A DNA stretch of 64,000 nt from CAYUPI01 sp964446585. GTDB taxonomy: Bacteria; Verrucomicrobiota; Verrucomicrobiia; Limisphaerales; UBA8199. Location: assembly GCA_964446585.1 (NCBI GenBank), contig CAYUPI010000005.1, forward strand, positions 129,972 to 193,971, written 5' to 3'. Of the stretch, positions 1 through 8,427 are shown piece after piece. Under the pieces are notes generated by a model. That model was not told where the DNA came from, made no database searches, and saw only the letters and a program-made list of their open reading frames with translations. The translations under genes and the position numbers were made by a program. Numbering within the stretch: the first letter of the stretch is position 1; each line of letters opens with the position of its first letter.

Positions 1-1
1 C

Positions 2-304
2 TTTCCGGCGCGCGAGCTGTCCATAGACCCATTGACCGGGATCGTGCGGCGCCATCATGTGGACCCCAGCGTGGTAAACAAGGCGATCAAGGTGGCGGCG
101 CGGCGGGCGGGTCTGACCAAGGTGATCAGTGCGCATACTTTCCGGCATTCGTTTGCCACGCACCTGCTGCAGCGGGGGACCGACATCCGCACCATCCAGG
201 AGTTGCTGGGGCACAGCGATGTGGCCACCACCATGATTTACACGCACGTACTGCAGCAAGGCGGTCAAGGGGTGCCCAGCCCGCTGGACGATTTGCCGGC
301 CTGA
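2..304 (+). CDS. Integron integrase (tyrosine recombinase), 3' part only
   Basis: Only the last 100 or so residues lie in the window; the gene begins upstream of base 1. They contain the tyrosine-recombinase box HTFRHSFATHLL (the HxxR pair), then LLGHSD (second His) and IYTHV (catalytic Tyr), and end in a GVPSPLDD tail. The upstream stretch GIVRRHHVDPSVV and the tail are those of integron integrases rather than XerC/D. Such enzymes recombine attI and attC sites. The 5' side, where an attI and cassettes would be expected, is outside the window. A second, different integron integrase lies at 61606-62982. The symporter gene follows after 20 bases on the same strand. The family call is firm; activity cannot be judged from a fragment. 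Confidence 0.85.
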   Translation, partial: FPARELSIDPLTGIVRRHHVDPSVVNKAIKVAARRAGLTKVISAHTFRHSFATHLLQRGTDIRTIQELLGHSDVATTMIYTHVLQQGGQGVPSPLDDLPA

Positions 305-324
305 AGGACTGGACCGGGTGTTGC

Positions 325-1923
325 ATGAACCGCTACTTCAGCGCGGGCGACTGGGCGGTCATGGCCGTTTACTTGTTCGGGATAATCGGGCTGGGCGTTT
401 GGTTCGGCAAAGACCAGCGGAGCACGCGCGATTATTTTCTCGGGAGCAAGAGTACGCCCTGGTGGGGCATCGGCCTATCTATCGTGGCGGCGGAAACCAG
501 CGCGCTAACGATTATCGGCGTGCCGGCGATGGCCTACGGCGGGAACATCGCTTTCCTGCAGATGATCCTCGGTTATGTGATCGCTCGGGTCATCCTGGCG
601 ATCGTGCTCGTGCCGCATTATTTCAAAGGCGAAATCTATTCGCCTTATCAGCTCTTTGCGAACGCCTTCGGGCAGGCGGCACGGCAGACCGCGGGCGGCT
701 TTTTCCTAATCAGCGAGACGCTGGCGGCTGGTGTGCGCGTTTATCTGGCCAGCATCCCGGTCAAACTGATGCTGGGTGAGCGAGTGCTCGGGTTCGGAAC
801 CGGTGATCCGATCCTTGGGGCAATTCTGCTCTTTGTCGGCCTGTCCTTGCTCTACACGTACATCGGCGGAGTGAAGGCGGTGATTTGGACCGATGCGGTC
901 CAGTTTGGCTTGTTCCTGCTGGGCGGCCTGTTCGCGCTCTTTTATATTCCCACGCTGATCCCGGGCGGAACTGCCGCCGTGTTCTCGCAGGCACTCCAGG
1001 CCGGGAAACTGCACTGGCTGAATGTCGCGCCGGCGCCCGGGACTTCGTGGGCTAGCTTCCTGCTCGGCTCTCCGTTCAATCTCTGGATGGGCCTCATCGG
1101 CGGCACCGTGATGGTGATGTCTTCCCACGGCGCGGAGCAACTGATCGTGCAGCGGGTGCTGGCGTGCAAAACCGTCGCCGATGGCCGGAAGGCGCTGGCG
1201 CTCAGCGCCGTGTTGATTTTCCCGCTGTTTCTCATCTTCCTGCTGGTCGGCGCGATGTTGTGGGTCTTTTATCAAGGCCATCTCTTTCAAATTCCGCTGC
1301 CCGAACCGCGCCCAGGCTCGGGGATCAAAGCCAATGATTTCATTTTCCCGATCTTCATGATGACCGAAGTTCCCCACGTGCTGAAAGGCTTTCTGATCGT
1401 GGCGATCCTGTCGGCGGCCATGTCCTCGGTCAGCTCGGCGCTGACGTCGCTAGCTTCTGTGTCCACGATGGATTTCGTCAAGCATCTGTTGCACGAGCGG
1501 AGCGAGATCTTTTATTTGCGGTTCAGCAAAATCTCGACGGTGCTGTGGGCGGCGGCATTGGTTTTTATCGCTTACCTGAGCCGGCAAGTGGAATTTGTTC
1601 TCAATGCCGCCTTCTCGCTGCGAGGCCTGACCAGCGGCGCGTTGCTCGGCGGCCTGGCGCTGGCGGTGTTTTGGAAAAAAGGCCGAGCGATGCCGGTAAT
1701 CGGCGGCATGTTAACTTCGCTTGGAGTGATGACGGCGATTCAGACCTTGCCGAAATGGGAACTGACGAAAGAGTTGTGGGCCAGAACGGTTGGCCCGGAG
1801 ATCTTTTGGCCGTGGTACACGTTGATTGGCGCAGTGGTAACGATCGGAATCGCGTGGCTGATTGCTCGCTTGGGGCGCGCCTCTCGCCAGCCTTATGCCG
1901 GTACTACTGAGCTTGTTTTGTGA
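325..1923 (+). CDS. Sodium:solute symporter (SSS family)
   Basis: A 532-residue polytopic inner-membrane protein of the SSS family, which couples Na+ entry to solute uptake. The N-terminus has the usual GVWFGKDQRSTRDYFLGSK segment followed by WWGIGLSIVAAETSALT. The conserved middle SSVSSALTSLASVSTMDF is also present, with about 13 hydrophobic segments. Length is normal for the family. The substrate cannot be told from sequence; sugars, nucleosides, myo-inositol and proline are all carried by members. The start ATG at 325 lies 20 bases after the integrase stop, with AAGGA about 15 bases upstream, so the ribosome site is weak. A REP-like pair follows the stop. Confidence 0.9.
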   Translation: MNRYFSAGDWAVMAVYLFGIIGLGVWFGKDQRSTRDYFLGSKSTPWWGIGLSIVAAETSALTIIGVPAMAYGGNIAFLQMILGYVIARVILAIVLVPHYFKGEIYSPYQLFANAFGQAARQTAGGFFLISETLAAGVRVYLASIPVKLMLGERVLGFGTGDPILGAILLFVGLSLLYTYIGGVKAVIWTDAVQFGLFLLGGLFALFYIPTLIPGGTAAVFSQALQAGKLHWLNVAPAPGTSWASFLLGSPFNLWMGLIGGTVMVMSSHGAEQLIVQRVLACKTVADGRKALALSAVLIFPLFLIFLLVGAMLWVFYQGHLFQIPLPEPRPGSGIKANDFIFPIFMMTEVPHVLKGFLIVAILSAAMSSVSSALTSLASVSTMDFVKHLLHERSEIFYLRFSKISTVLWAAALVFIAYLSRQVEFVLNAAFSLRGLTSGALLGGLALAVFWKKGRAMPVIGGMLTSLGVMTAIQTLPKWELTKELWARTVGPEIFWPWYTLIGAVVTIGIAWLIARLGRASRQPYAGTTELVL

Positions 1924-2345
1924 GTGTCAAAATCGCGACGCCGGCCTAAATTGCGGCTCGCACGAATGACAGCGCCAAACCGATCTGTAGGAGAAATCAG
2001 AAAAAGCCGAAGGCTCGGAAAGGCGGTTAGCTCAGTCCCACGCCGGCTTCCGGCGAGGGAGTCTGGTGCGGGTCCCATGTTGGCGGTGTGTGTACTCAGG
2101 GCGTTTCGTTCCCCCTCACCCCAACCCTCTCCCGCTGGGAGAGGGAGACCACGCGCACAGCCCTCGAATATTTCGCCGATCGTACGTTCACCGCCAGACT
2201 GGCGACGATTCCCCCTCTCCCGCCGGGAGAGGGTTGGGGTGAGGGGGAACACGTCGGAGCTTCGCCCCCGCGCGCCCGGCCGCTCCGGGATCGATAGACC
2301 TCCGGGGTTTTACCCGACGCATGCGGAAGCTTCCTTAACGACTCA
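1924..2345. other. Intergenic region carrying a REP-like pair
   Basis: No gene is supported in these 422 bases between the symporter and corA. Open frames here run through the repeat and have repeat-encoded low-complexity peptides. The only clear structure is the pair of inverted repeat copies listed separately at 2108-2249. A corA promoter is expected near the right end but I cannot point to convincing -35/-10 boxes. Confidence 0.6.
2108..2249. repeat. Pair of REP-like elements in inverted orientation
   Basis: The left copy (2108-2146) reads CCCCCTCACCCCAACCC and continues into a short hairpin CTCTCCC-GCT-GGGAGAG. The right copy (2211-2249) is the same element on the other strand, ending GGGTTGGGGTGAGGGGG. 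About 64 bases lie between them. Each copy folds alone and the two can pair with each other, the arrangement called REPIN in other bacteria. A single copy occurs inside glnE at 55774-55810. No RAYT (REP-associated transposase) gene is visible in the window. Confidence 0.85.
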
Positions 2346-3344
2346 ATGATCCGCTCACTCGCGTTTACCACCCAGGGCCGGTTGCACAGCCGGAACCTCG
2401 AGATCCCGTTAATGCCGACGCTGTTAGGCGACACGAATCTTTTCCTGTGGGTCGATCTGGAGAATCCGACCGAGAGAGAAACCAAGCTGGTGCTCGAGGA
2501 CGTGTTCCATTTTCATCCGCTCTCGATCGAAGACTGCGTTATGGTCAGCGCGTCGCCCAAGGTGGAGGAGTACATGCCGCGGGCGGAAGACCGGTTTGCG
2601 CCTTATTTGTTCATGGTGATTCACGCGGTGGACTACAGCCGCGAGGACCGCGTATTCGCGACAAGCGAGTTGAATTTTTTTCTGGGAAAGAATTTTCTGG
2701 TCACTTACCATCGAGAACCGCTGCGGAGCATTTCGCAAACCGAGGAACAGGCGGTCAAAGCAACGATGCACATCGCCCGCGCACCCGACAGGGTGGCGCA
2801 CACTCTGCTGGATTCCATCGTGGAAAATTACAAACCGGCGTTGGATGCGTTGTCGCTCGAAATCGCCGAGTTGGAGCAGCAGGCGCTGCAGCATCCAGTC
2901 AAAGAAACGCTCAACAAAATCCTGCGGATCAAAAAGGAAGTGTTGCACCTGCGGCAGATAATCGGTCCGCAGTATGAGGTCCTGGCGCGGTTCGCGCGGG
3001 GGGAATACAAGCTCATCCGGGCCCACCTGGTGCCTTATTACCGCGACGTCTCGGATGCGTTGTTCCATATTTCCGAGCTGGCGCAAGGCTACACCGACTC
3101 TCTGACGGGCATTTTGCAGGTCTATCTGAACATGTCCTCCAATCAGACCGGCGAAGTGGTGAAGCTGCTGACGCTCATCACGGTCGTGACGACGCCGTTG
3201 ATGATGATCGGGACGTGGTACGGGATGAATTTTCACGATATGCCGGAGCTAAGCTGGCGTCATGGTTACGTCGTTGCCGGGGCCGTCACGCTGGTGTCCA
3301 CCGTGGCGACGGTTTGGTATTTCAGGAGGAAACAGTGGTTCTAG
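2346..3344 (+). CDS. corA: CorA-family magnesium/divalent cation channel
   Basis: A 332-residue protein with the CorA architecture. A large N-terminal cytoplasmic domain is followed by a long helix (around residues 170-270) and two C-terminal membrane helices. The signature YGMNF precedes the loop FHDMPEL between the helices, and the protein ends in a basic FRRKQWF tail. CorA pentamers carry Mg2+, and sometimes Co2+, Ni2+ or Zn2+, across the inner membrane. The histidine kinase gene begins nine bases after the stop on the same strand, so the two are probably cotranscribed. A second Mg2+ transporter (MgtA) is at 29190. Confidence 0.93.
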   Translation: MIRSLAFTTQGRLHSRNLEIPLMPTLLGDTNLFLWVDLENPTERETKLVLEDVFHFHPLSIEDCVMVSASPKVEEYMPRAEDRFAPYLFMVIHAVDYSREDRVFATSELNFFLGKNFLVTYHREPLRSISQTEEQAVKATMHIARAPDRVAHTLLDSIVENYKPALDALSLEIAELEQQALQHPVKETLNKILRIKKEVLHLRQIIGPQYEVLARFARGEYKLIRAHLVPYYRDVSDALFHISELAQGYTDSLTGILQVYLNMSSNQTGEVVKLLTLITVVTTPLMMIGTWYGMNFHDMPELSWRHGYVVAGAVTLVSTVATVWYFRRKQWF

Positions 3345-3353
3345 CGCAGTAAC

Positions 3354-4610
3354 ATGGCAAACAAATCAAGTTTCCTGGACAAAGTGTTAGGCCGGATTAC
3401 CCGGTTGGACACTGAAGGTCTGCAAACGGTCATGCAGCGGCTGGCGCGCGAGCGCAGTTTCCTGGAAACTCTGTTCAACGCGATCGAAGACGGAGTCCTG
3501 GTCGTGGATGAAAAGGGCCGTATTTTGTATTTCAACCAGGCGGTGACGCGGCTGCTCGGTCTGCAGTCCAACGTCGAAGGCCAACCCATTACCAATTTCA
3601 TCCCCGAAATGGAGTGGGAGAAAATCGCTCTCGTCGATGCGCAAGGCGGCCCGGCGGTGGTCCGCCACGAGTTCGAGGTCCATTTCCCGCGCTCGCGTTT
3701 TTTGCGCCTCTACGCCGCGCCGCTCGATGGCCAGGCCGCCGGCAGCTCCGGCGTTGCTCTCATTTTGCACGATGCCACCGAAGCCCGCCAAAAAACATTC
3801 GAAGCGATCGAAAGCGAACGGATTCAGGCGCTGACCTTGCTGGCCGCCAGCGTGGCCCATGAAATCGGCAACCCGCTCAACGCGCTCCACATTCATCTTC
3901 AACTCATCGAGCGCGAATTGAAGAAGCTCCGAACCACCGCGGAGCGAGGCCGAGCCGAGGCCACCAAGGGCGGCACCCGCGGGCGTGGAGCGGCCCACGC
4001 GGAAGATATCACCGCCGGCGAGATCGGCCGCAAGCTCGAACACTATGTGACCGTGGCCAAAGGAGAAATCAACCGGCTGGATTATATTGTGACCCAGTTT
4101 TTGCACGCCCTTCGGCCCACGCCGCCCCAGCTCAAGCCCGATTCGCTCAACCAGGTAGCACTCAAAACCCTCGAACTTCTCCAACCAGAACTGGACAATC
4201 GTGGTTTGCACGTGCGCACCAGGCTGGCCCGACAATTGCCGGCCACGCCCATCGACTCGACGCAAATGCAGCAGGTGCTGGTGAACCTGGTGAAAAATGC
4301 GATGCAGGCCATGACGCAGGGCGGCACATTAACCGTGCAGACTGGCGAAACTTCCGAAGGCGTTTGGGTGAGCGTGACCGACACCGGCGGTGGGATCCCG
4401 CAGGAACAGATCAACCGAATTTTTGAGCCGTTTTACACGACCAAGAAGAAAGGCACGGGCCTGGGATTGATGCTCGTGCAGCGCATTGTGCGAGCTCATG
4501 GCGGCCGGATCGAGGTCGAAAGCCAGGTCGGCCGCGGAACCACTTTCCGCGTCTGGTTGCCGCTGCACGAGCGCAGGCCGCGCCTGTTGGAGGCGCCGAT
4601 GCACGACTAA
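3354..4610 (+). CDS. PAS-domain sensor histidine kinase (NtrB-like), no adjacent regulator
   Basis: A soluble 418-residue kinase. A PAS domain covers about residues 35-145 (FNAIEDGVLVVDEKGRILYFN). The phosphoacceptor box SVAHEIGNPLNAL puts the autophosphorylated His at residue 169. The ATPase domain follows, with an N box (LVNLVKNAMQAM), G1 (DTGGGIP) and G2 (GTGLGLMLVQ). No membrane segment is present, so it senses a cytoplasmic signal. NtrB-type kinases normally sit beside a sigma-54 response regulator. Here the next gene is convergent and unrelated, and the only receiver protein in the window is at 25069. A run of the TTTTGGA word array starts three bases after the stop. Confidence 0.92.
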   Translation: MANKSSFLDKVLGRITRLDTEGLQTVMQRLARERSFLETLFNAIEDGVLVVDEKGRILYFNQAVTRLLGLQSNVEGQPITNFIPEMEWEKIALVDAQGGPAVVRHEFEVHFPRSRFLRLYAAPLDGQAAGSSGVALILHDATEARQKTFEAIESERIQALTLLAASVAHEIGNPLNALHIHLQLIERELKKLRTTAERGRAEATKGGTRGRGAAHAEDITAGEIGRKLEHYVTVAKGEINRLDYIVTQFLHALRPTPPQLKPDSLNQVALKTLELLQPELDNRGLHVRTRLARQLPATPIDSTQMQQVLVNLVKNAMQAMTQGGTLTVQTGETSEGVWVSVTDTGGGIPQEQINRIFEPFYTTKKKGTGLGLMLVQRIVRAHGGRIEVESQVGRGTTFRVWLPLHERRPRLLEAPMHD

Positions 4611-4612
4611 AC

Positions 4613-4647
4613 AATTTTGGATTTTGGATTTTGGATTTGCGATTTGG
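4613..4647. repeat. Word array of TTTTGGA/ATTTTGG units
   Basis: About five tandem, slightly degenerate copies of a 7-base word begin directly after the histidine-kinase stop codon. The same word builds the 32-bp inverted repeats at 11013 and 11541 and occurs in a hairpin loop at 13247. It lies between convergent genes, so it could act in transcription ending, but the sequence alone does not show this. Confidence 0.8.
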
Positions 4648-4679
4648 GACTTCTACCTGGTGGCTGCCCTCGACTCGGC

Positions 4680-5423
4680 CTATCCTATCAAAGAGGCATG
4701 CTGCTTAAGCCAACGCTCAGCTTCGGCGGAATTCGGGCACAGCCGCGCCACCTCGCGCCAGAATCGCGTCGAATGGTTCATCTCGCGCAGGTGCGCCAGC
4801 TCGTGAAGCACGAGATAGTCGCGTACGAACGCCGGCGCCTGTACCAGCCGCCAATTGAGCGAGATCGTCCCGGCTCGCGAACATGAACCCCAACGCGAGC
4901 GTTGATTCCGGACCGTTACACGCTGGACCGACAACTGATGCATTGCCGCTAATTCCCACACGCGGGCAGGAAGTTCCCGAGCGGCCAGCCGGCAAAGGTG
5001 TCGCTCGACAGCGGGACGCAGATCCACTTCTGCGCCGCTCACGCGAACGATTTCCTTAGCGAATTGGACCAGCTTTGTTTGGCCGACACCACCGAGTTCC
5101 AGCCGGACCGGTTCGCCCCGAAAGAGTATTTCAGTTCCCGGCAGCCATTGGCACGGTTGAGCCGGCTGCGCCGCTTGACGCAAGAGCTGCCGCTCCACCC
5201 AGGCAACCTTTCTGTCCGCGAACCGCTGCGCTTCCAGGACCGAACCGCCTCGCGGGATAGTCACGCGCGCGCTGCCATCCGAGCGCAGCCGCAGGATGTA
5301 TCGCCGCGCCCGTCTGTGCCGAACCAAATGCAACCGCACGCGTCGCGCGCCCACAATCAGCCAATTTTCGTCCGAAGCCGCTTGCAGATCGCTCGCACTT
5401 ATTTCCCTCACTTTGTCTCCCAC
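4680..5423 (-). CDS. YgjP-like (DUF45) zinc metallopeptidase
   Basis: A 247-residue protein of the YgjP/DUF45 family, related to SprT and wss-type metallopeptidases. The hallmark NQRSRWGSCS is followed by the zinc motif HELAHLREMNHSTRFW, giving HExxH plus a third His ligand. The N-terminal half carries RRARRYILRLRSDGSARVTIPRG, typical of the family. Substrates are unknown for most members. The gene is intact and of usual length. It is convergent with the histidine kinase, and the four-helix-bundle gene lies 15 bases upstream on the same strand, so the two may share a transcript. Confidence 0.88.
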   Translation of the reverse strand: MGDKVREISASDLQAASDENWLIVGARRVRLHLVRHRRARRYILRLRSDGSARVTIPRGGSVLEAQRFADRKVAWVERQLLRQAAQPAQPCQWLPGTEILFRGEPVRLELGGVGQTKLVQFAKEIVRVSGAEVDLRPAVERHLCRLAARELPARVWELAAMHQLSVQRVTVRNQRSRWGSCSRAGTISLNWRLVQAPAFVRDYLVLHELAHLREMNHSTRFWREVARLCPNSAEAERWLKQHASLIG

Positions 5424-5438
5424 TGTGTCGCCGTGCGC

Positions 5439-6176
5439 TTAAAACCCTGCCACCATGCCTCCTATCCGGCGCAATATTTCCTTGCCGGCACTTGCCTCCA
5501 GATTGGACAAAAGATTCCTAAGTATAGCCAAATCGATATAAACCGCCGCCTTGACCGCGGCGGTCTGCGCAATCTGCAAGAATCGGAGATGATCGAGTTC
5601 CGCATATCGACCATTCCCTTCAGCGATATTGAGCACTATGCACGTCCCTGCCTCATCAACCTGTCTAAATAGTCGGTTCGAGAGTTCTTTTGACTCTGGT
5701 AGCGATACGAGCCACTCCATAAAACTCAACGCCACTCGGTAAACTTCCAATCCGTCATGGTGGAACAGTGGCTCAAGTGGGTTCCTCGATGATGCCGCTG
5801 AATAACAAGGTGGCTCTTCCCGAACCATCGTTCGGTCCCAGGCCTTTCTCAGGCCAATAAGCATTTTGGTTATTTCGCACAACAGGCGTTTTTCTTCATG
5901 AGAGTTATCGGGGCTCAAAAGCTCTTTGATGCGCGCCAAATCAAGACACCCCGCACATTCCAAGGTCGATCCGATTGCGTAGTCTAGAGTGCGGAATCTG
6001 GCGGGTTTCCCTCTTTGTCTGGCAGCTTCAGCAAGATTTAACATGATGCTCTCGCTGGCCCTGGATAGATGATCCACAAGGGCATGTTTCTTATCCCAAG
6101 CCCCTGTCCAAGTCGCGGCTTTGGAAGCAAAGTCCAGCGCTTTGCCATAAACCTGCAGTTTTTCGTGATCAAACAT
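5439..6176 (-). CDS. Duplicated four-helix-bundle (23S rRNA IVP-like) protein
   Basis: A 245-residue protein made of two copies of the four-helix-bundle fold first described from 23S rRNA intervening sequences. The first copy (about 1-115) begins EKLQVYGKALDFASKAA and contains SRASESIMLNLAEAA. The second (about 138-240) begins GLEVYRVALSFMEWLVSLP and contains VDEAGTCIVLNIAEGNGR. Usual members are about 115-130 residues with one copy, so this is an internal duplication or fusion. Members are oligomeric and basic; the Avd accessory protein of diversity-generating retroelements shares the fold, but no reverse transcriptase is present here. Function is unknown. Confidence 0.82.
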   Translation of the reverse strand: MFDHEKLQVYGKALDFASKAATWTGAWDKKHALVDHLSRASESIMLNLAEAARQRGKPARFRTLDYAIGSTLECAGCLDLARIKELLSPDNSHEEKRLLCEITKMLIGLRKAWDRTMVREEPPCYSAASSRNPLEPLFHHDGLEVYRVALSFMEWLVSLPESKELSNRLFRQVDEAGTCIVLNIAEGNGRYAELDHLRFLQIAQTAAVKAAVYIDLAILRNLLSNLEASAGKEILRRIGGMVAGF

Positions 6177-6294
6177 CGGATGAGTGGCGGGTGATTGGCG
6201 CGACCTTAGGCGTGGTGAGAATCAAGTGAGCGACAAAGTGAACTGATTAAGGGTCGTGCCAGATATCAGATGCGGCAACCTCCGTAGATGTTGT

Positions 6295-7305
6295 TCAAAG
6301 GCCATGCCGAGCCTGCGCACGCCTTTGCGCCAATCGCTTGGCCAACTGTATGGCGGCGATCATGCTCGAGGGATTGGCTTTGCCCTGCCCGGCGATATCG
6401 TAGGCGGTGCCGTGATCAGGGGAGGTGCGTATAAACGGCAACCCTAGCGTCCAATTCACCCCTTGCTCGAAGGCAACCATTTTCAGCGGCGCAAGCCCTT
6501 GATCGTGATACATCGCTACGACTATGTCGTAATCGCCGCGGTAAGCATAATAAAATAGCGCATCCGCGCTCAGCGGCCCGGTCACGTCCAGACCCTGGCG
6601 CTGCATCTCGGCCACCGCTGGCGCTATCGTCGTTTGCTCTTCCGTGCCCATGTGGCCGCCTTCGCCGGCATGGGGATTTAGACCGCAAACACCAATTCGG
6701 GCACGGGGCAGACTGAGGTCACGACAAGCCTTGGCCGCGAGTTCTATCGCCAGCTTTACCCTTTCCGCCGTGACACGCTCCGCCAGCAGCTTAAGCGGCA
6801 CATGCGTCGTGACCAGAACTACGCGCAACCACCGGCCGCGCTCGTCCTGGCCCAGCAGCATCATCGCGGTGCGTTCGGCGCCGGCGAGCTCGGACAACAA
6901 CTCCGTCTGTCCGACGAAGGCCAATCCCGCTCGCACAATCGCCTCCTTGTTAACTGGTGCCGTCACCAGCGCATCGATCTCCTTCCGCAGCGCACGTTGG
7001 GCGCCTTCCTTCAGGCATGCGACCGCGACGCGTGCCGCCACTTTGGAGCCCGGGGTCAGCTTAGCCGACAATGACTCACCCTCAGGGTTGATGAGCAGTA
7101 TTCGCCCGGGCCCTTCTGGGCCGCTCCAAGGTTGCAAGGGCAAATTCAGGCTGAGCCGCCGGTTAATCACCTGGGTCTGTTCGATGTCGCCGATTAAAAC
7201 AAATCGCGCGTCATCGGTCTCAAGCTCGGACGCCAGCGCCTTGAGCGTCACCTCAGGCCCGATGCCGGTGACGTCTCCCATCGAGATGCCGAGGAGAAGG
7301 CTCAT
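6295..7305 (-). CDS. pdxA: 4-hydroxythreonine-4-phosphate dehydrogenase
   Basis: A 336-residue PdxA, which oxidises 4-phosphohydroxy-L-threonine in the DXP-dependent pyridoxal-phosphate pathway. The start MGDVTGIGPEV, the metal-binding His segment HAGEGGHMGTEE, the MYHDQGLAPLK loop and RTSPDHGTAYDIAG are all present. It is cytosolic and dimeric in known members. It lies downstream of the SurA-like gene on the same strand, reproducing the surA-pdxA order of enterobacteria, though no ksgA follows. The 120-base gap between them holds a word array. Confidence 0.95.
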   Translation of the reverse strand: MSLLLGISMGDVTGIGPEVTLKALASELETDDARFVLIGDIEQTQVINRRLSLNLPLQPWSGPEGPGRILLINPEGESLSAKLTPGSKVAARVAVACLKEGAQRALRKEIDALVTAPVNKEAIVRAGLAFVGQTELLSELAGAERTAMMLLGQDERGRWLRVVLVTTHVPLKLLAERVTAERVKLAIELAAKACRDLSLPRARIGVCGLNPHAGEGGHMGTEEQTTIAPAVAEMQRQGLDVTGPLSADALFYYAYRGDYDIVVAMYHDQGLAPLKMVAFEQGVNWTLGLPFIRTSPDHGTAYDIAGQGKANPSSMIAAIQLAKRLAQRRAQARHGL

Positions 7306-7354
7306 GGGGCAATGGTGGTTATGTTGGAACGTGGTGCGTTAAAACGGAACCGAA

Positions 7355-7430
7355 GGCGTGATGCGTGAAACGTGAAACGTAAAACGTAAGTCAAGTTCCA
7401 CGCATTACGTCTTACGGTGCACGTTTCAAA
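7355..7430. repeat. Word array of CGTGAAA/CGTAAAA units
   Basis: The spacer between pdxA and the SurA-like gene is built from 7-8 base words (GCGTGATGCGTGAAACGTGA and variants). Words on the opposite strand follow (ACGCATTACG, GCACGTTTCAAA), so the array forms a loose palindrome. The TGA stop of the SurA-like gene is read from this array. Confidence 0.75.
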
Positions 7431-8376
7431 AGTAACGGACGAATGTTTTTTTCTTCAGCCTGTCCACCCACTGCTTTTCCAGGCGGGCACGTTCGTTGAT
7501 GAGCAAGTCTTTTTCAATTTGCTCACGCACTTCACGCAACGATCTGAAATGGGCCGGACGTGCTTCCTCGACCAACACCAGGTAGCAGGCTTCGGGCGTT
7601 TCGATCACATCGCTGCGCTCACCGGTCTTGAGTTTGGCGACGGCATCGGCGAGCTCTTTGCGCAAGCTGGAGGTCCTGAACGTCTCGCCGCCACTGTTGC
7701 GTTGGCGCGCGGAATGGATTTTTGCCATCTCTTCGAACGTGGCGCCCTCCTTGAGCTTCTGCACGATCTCCTCCGCCATCTTGCTCGCGTTCGGCTGCGC
7801 AGGGTCTGGAGAATTGGTCAAGACAATCATTCGCAGTTTCACTTCATCCTCAACCTTGAATTCATCCTTGTGCGCCTCGTAATAAGTCTCAACCTTGTGC
7901 GGAGAAATGATGATTTCCGAGGAAATGTTTTTCTGCCGCAACGCCTCAAGGATGAACTGATCGCGAACTTGCTGCCGGAATCGTTCGTATGTCAGCCCTT
8001 CCTCCTGGAGGCTTTTGGTGAACGTGGTCCGGTCGCGATACCGGGCGCGAATTCTTTCCCGCACCACTTCATCCACGATGGTCTCGGGCAGGTTGTAGTT
8101 GAGGGTTTTGAATTCATGCAAAATCAACTGGCGATCGAGCAGCTTCTTGAGATTGTCGCTGCGCGCCTCGTTCATTTTTTTCTCAAACAACTCCGGCTGA
8201 TTGCGGTACTGCCGACTAAGAGCTTCGGCGGTCTGCGAAGTCGCGACATCCACTTCGTCATACGTAATGACCGCGTCATGGACGACGGCGCTGATGCCGT
8301 TGGGGGGATCGGCCTGGACGCGGCACAGCGAGGCCACCAGGATTCCGCCAGCCAGAATGGCGCGCGATACTCTCAT
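7426..8376 (-). CDS. SurA-like periplasmic peptidyl-prolyl isomerase
   Basis: A 316-residue exported protein. The N-terminus MRVSRAILAGGILVASLCRVQA is a signal peptide, probably cleaved after QA. A SurA N-terminal helical domain follows (about 30-175), including DRQLILHEFKTLNYNLPETI. The parvulin-like domain (about 180-285) has VKLRMIVL, GATFEEMAKIHS and TGERSDVIETPEACYLVLVEE. The role would be folding of outer-membrane proteins in the periplasm. It is the first gene of a probable operon with pdxA. A 70-bp piece of its N-terminal domain has a close copy inside the M56/secretin gene at 36393-36470. Confidence 0.85.
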   Translation of the reverse strand: MRVSRAILAGGILVASLCRVQADPPNGISAVVHDAVITYDEVDVATSQTAEALSRQYRNQPELFEKKMNEARSDNLKKLLDRQLILHEFKTLNYNLPETIVDEVVRERIRARYRDRTTFTKSLQEEGLTYERFRQQVRDQFILEALRQKNISSEIIISPHKVETYYEAHKDEFKVEDEVKLRMIVLTNSPDPAQPNASKMAEEIVQKLKEGATFEEMAKIHSARQRNSGGETFRTSSLRKELADAVAKLKTGERSDVIETPEACYLVLVEEARPAHFRSLREVREQIEKDLLINERARLEKQWVDRLKKKTFVRYF

Positions 8377-8427
8377 CTGAATTGCGCGGACTCTAGCAGG
8401 GCGACTGCTGGCGTCAAATGAAATGGC

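Noticed and set aside
706..1377. Long minus-strand frame inside the symporter gene
   Set aside because: A shadow frame, rich in Arg/Gln/His, without family features or ribosome site.
2424..3236. Minus-strand frame of 270 codons inside corA
   Set aside because: Antisense shadow of a conserved gene with biased composition.
3387..4265. Minus-strand frame of 292 codons inside the histidine kinase gene
   Set aside because: Antisense shadow; its content mirrors the codons of the kinase.
5439..6176. Diversity-generating retroelement Avd protein
   Set aside because: The fold is shared, but there is no reverse transcriptase, template repeat or variable target in the window.
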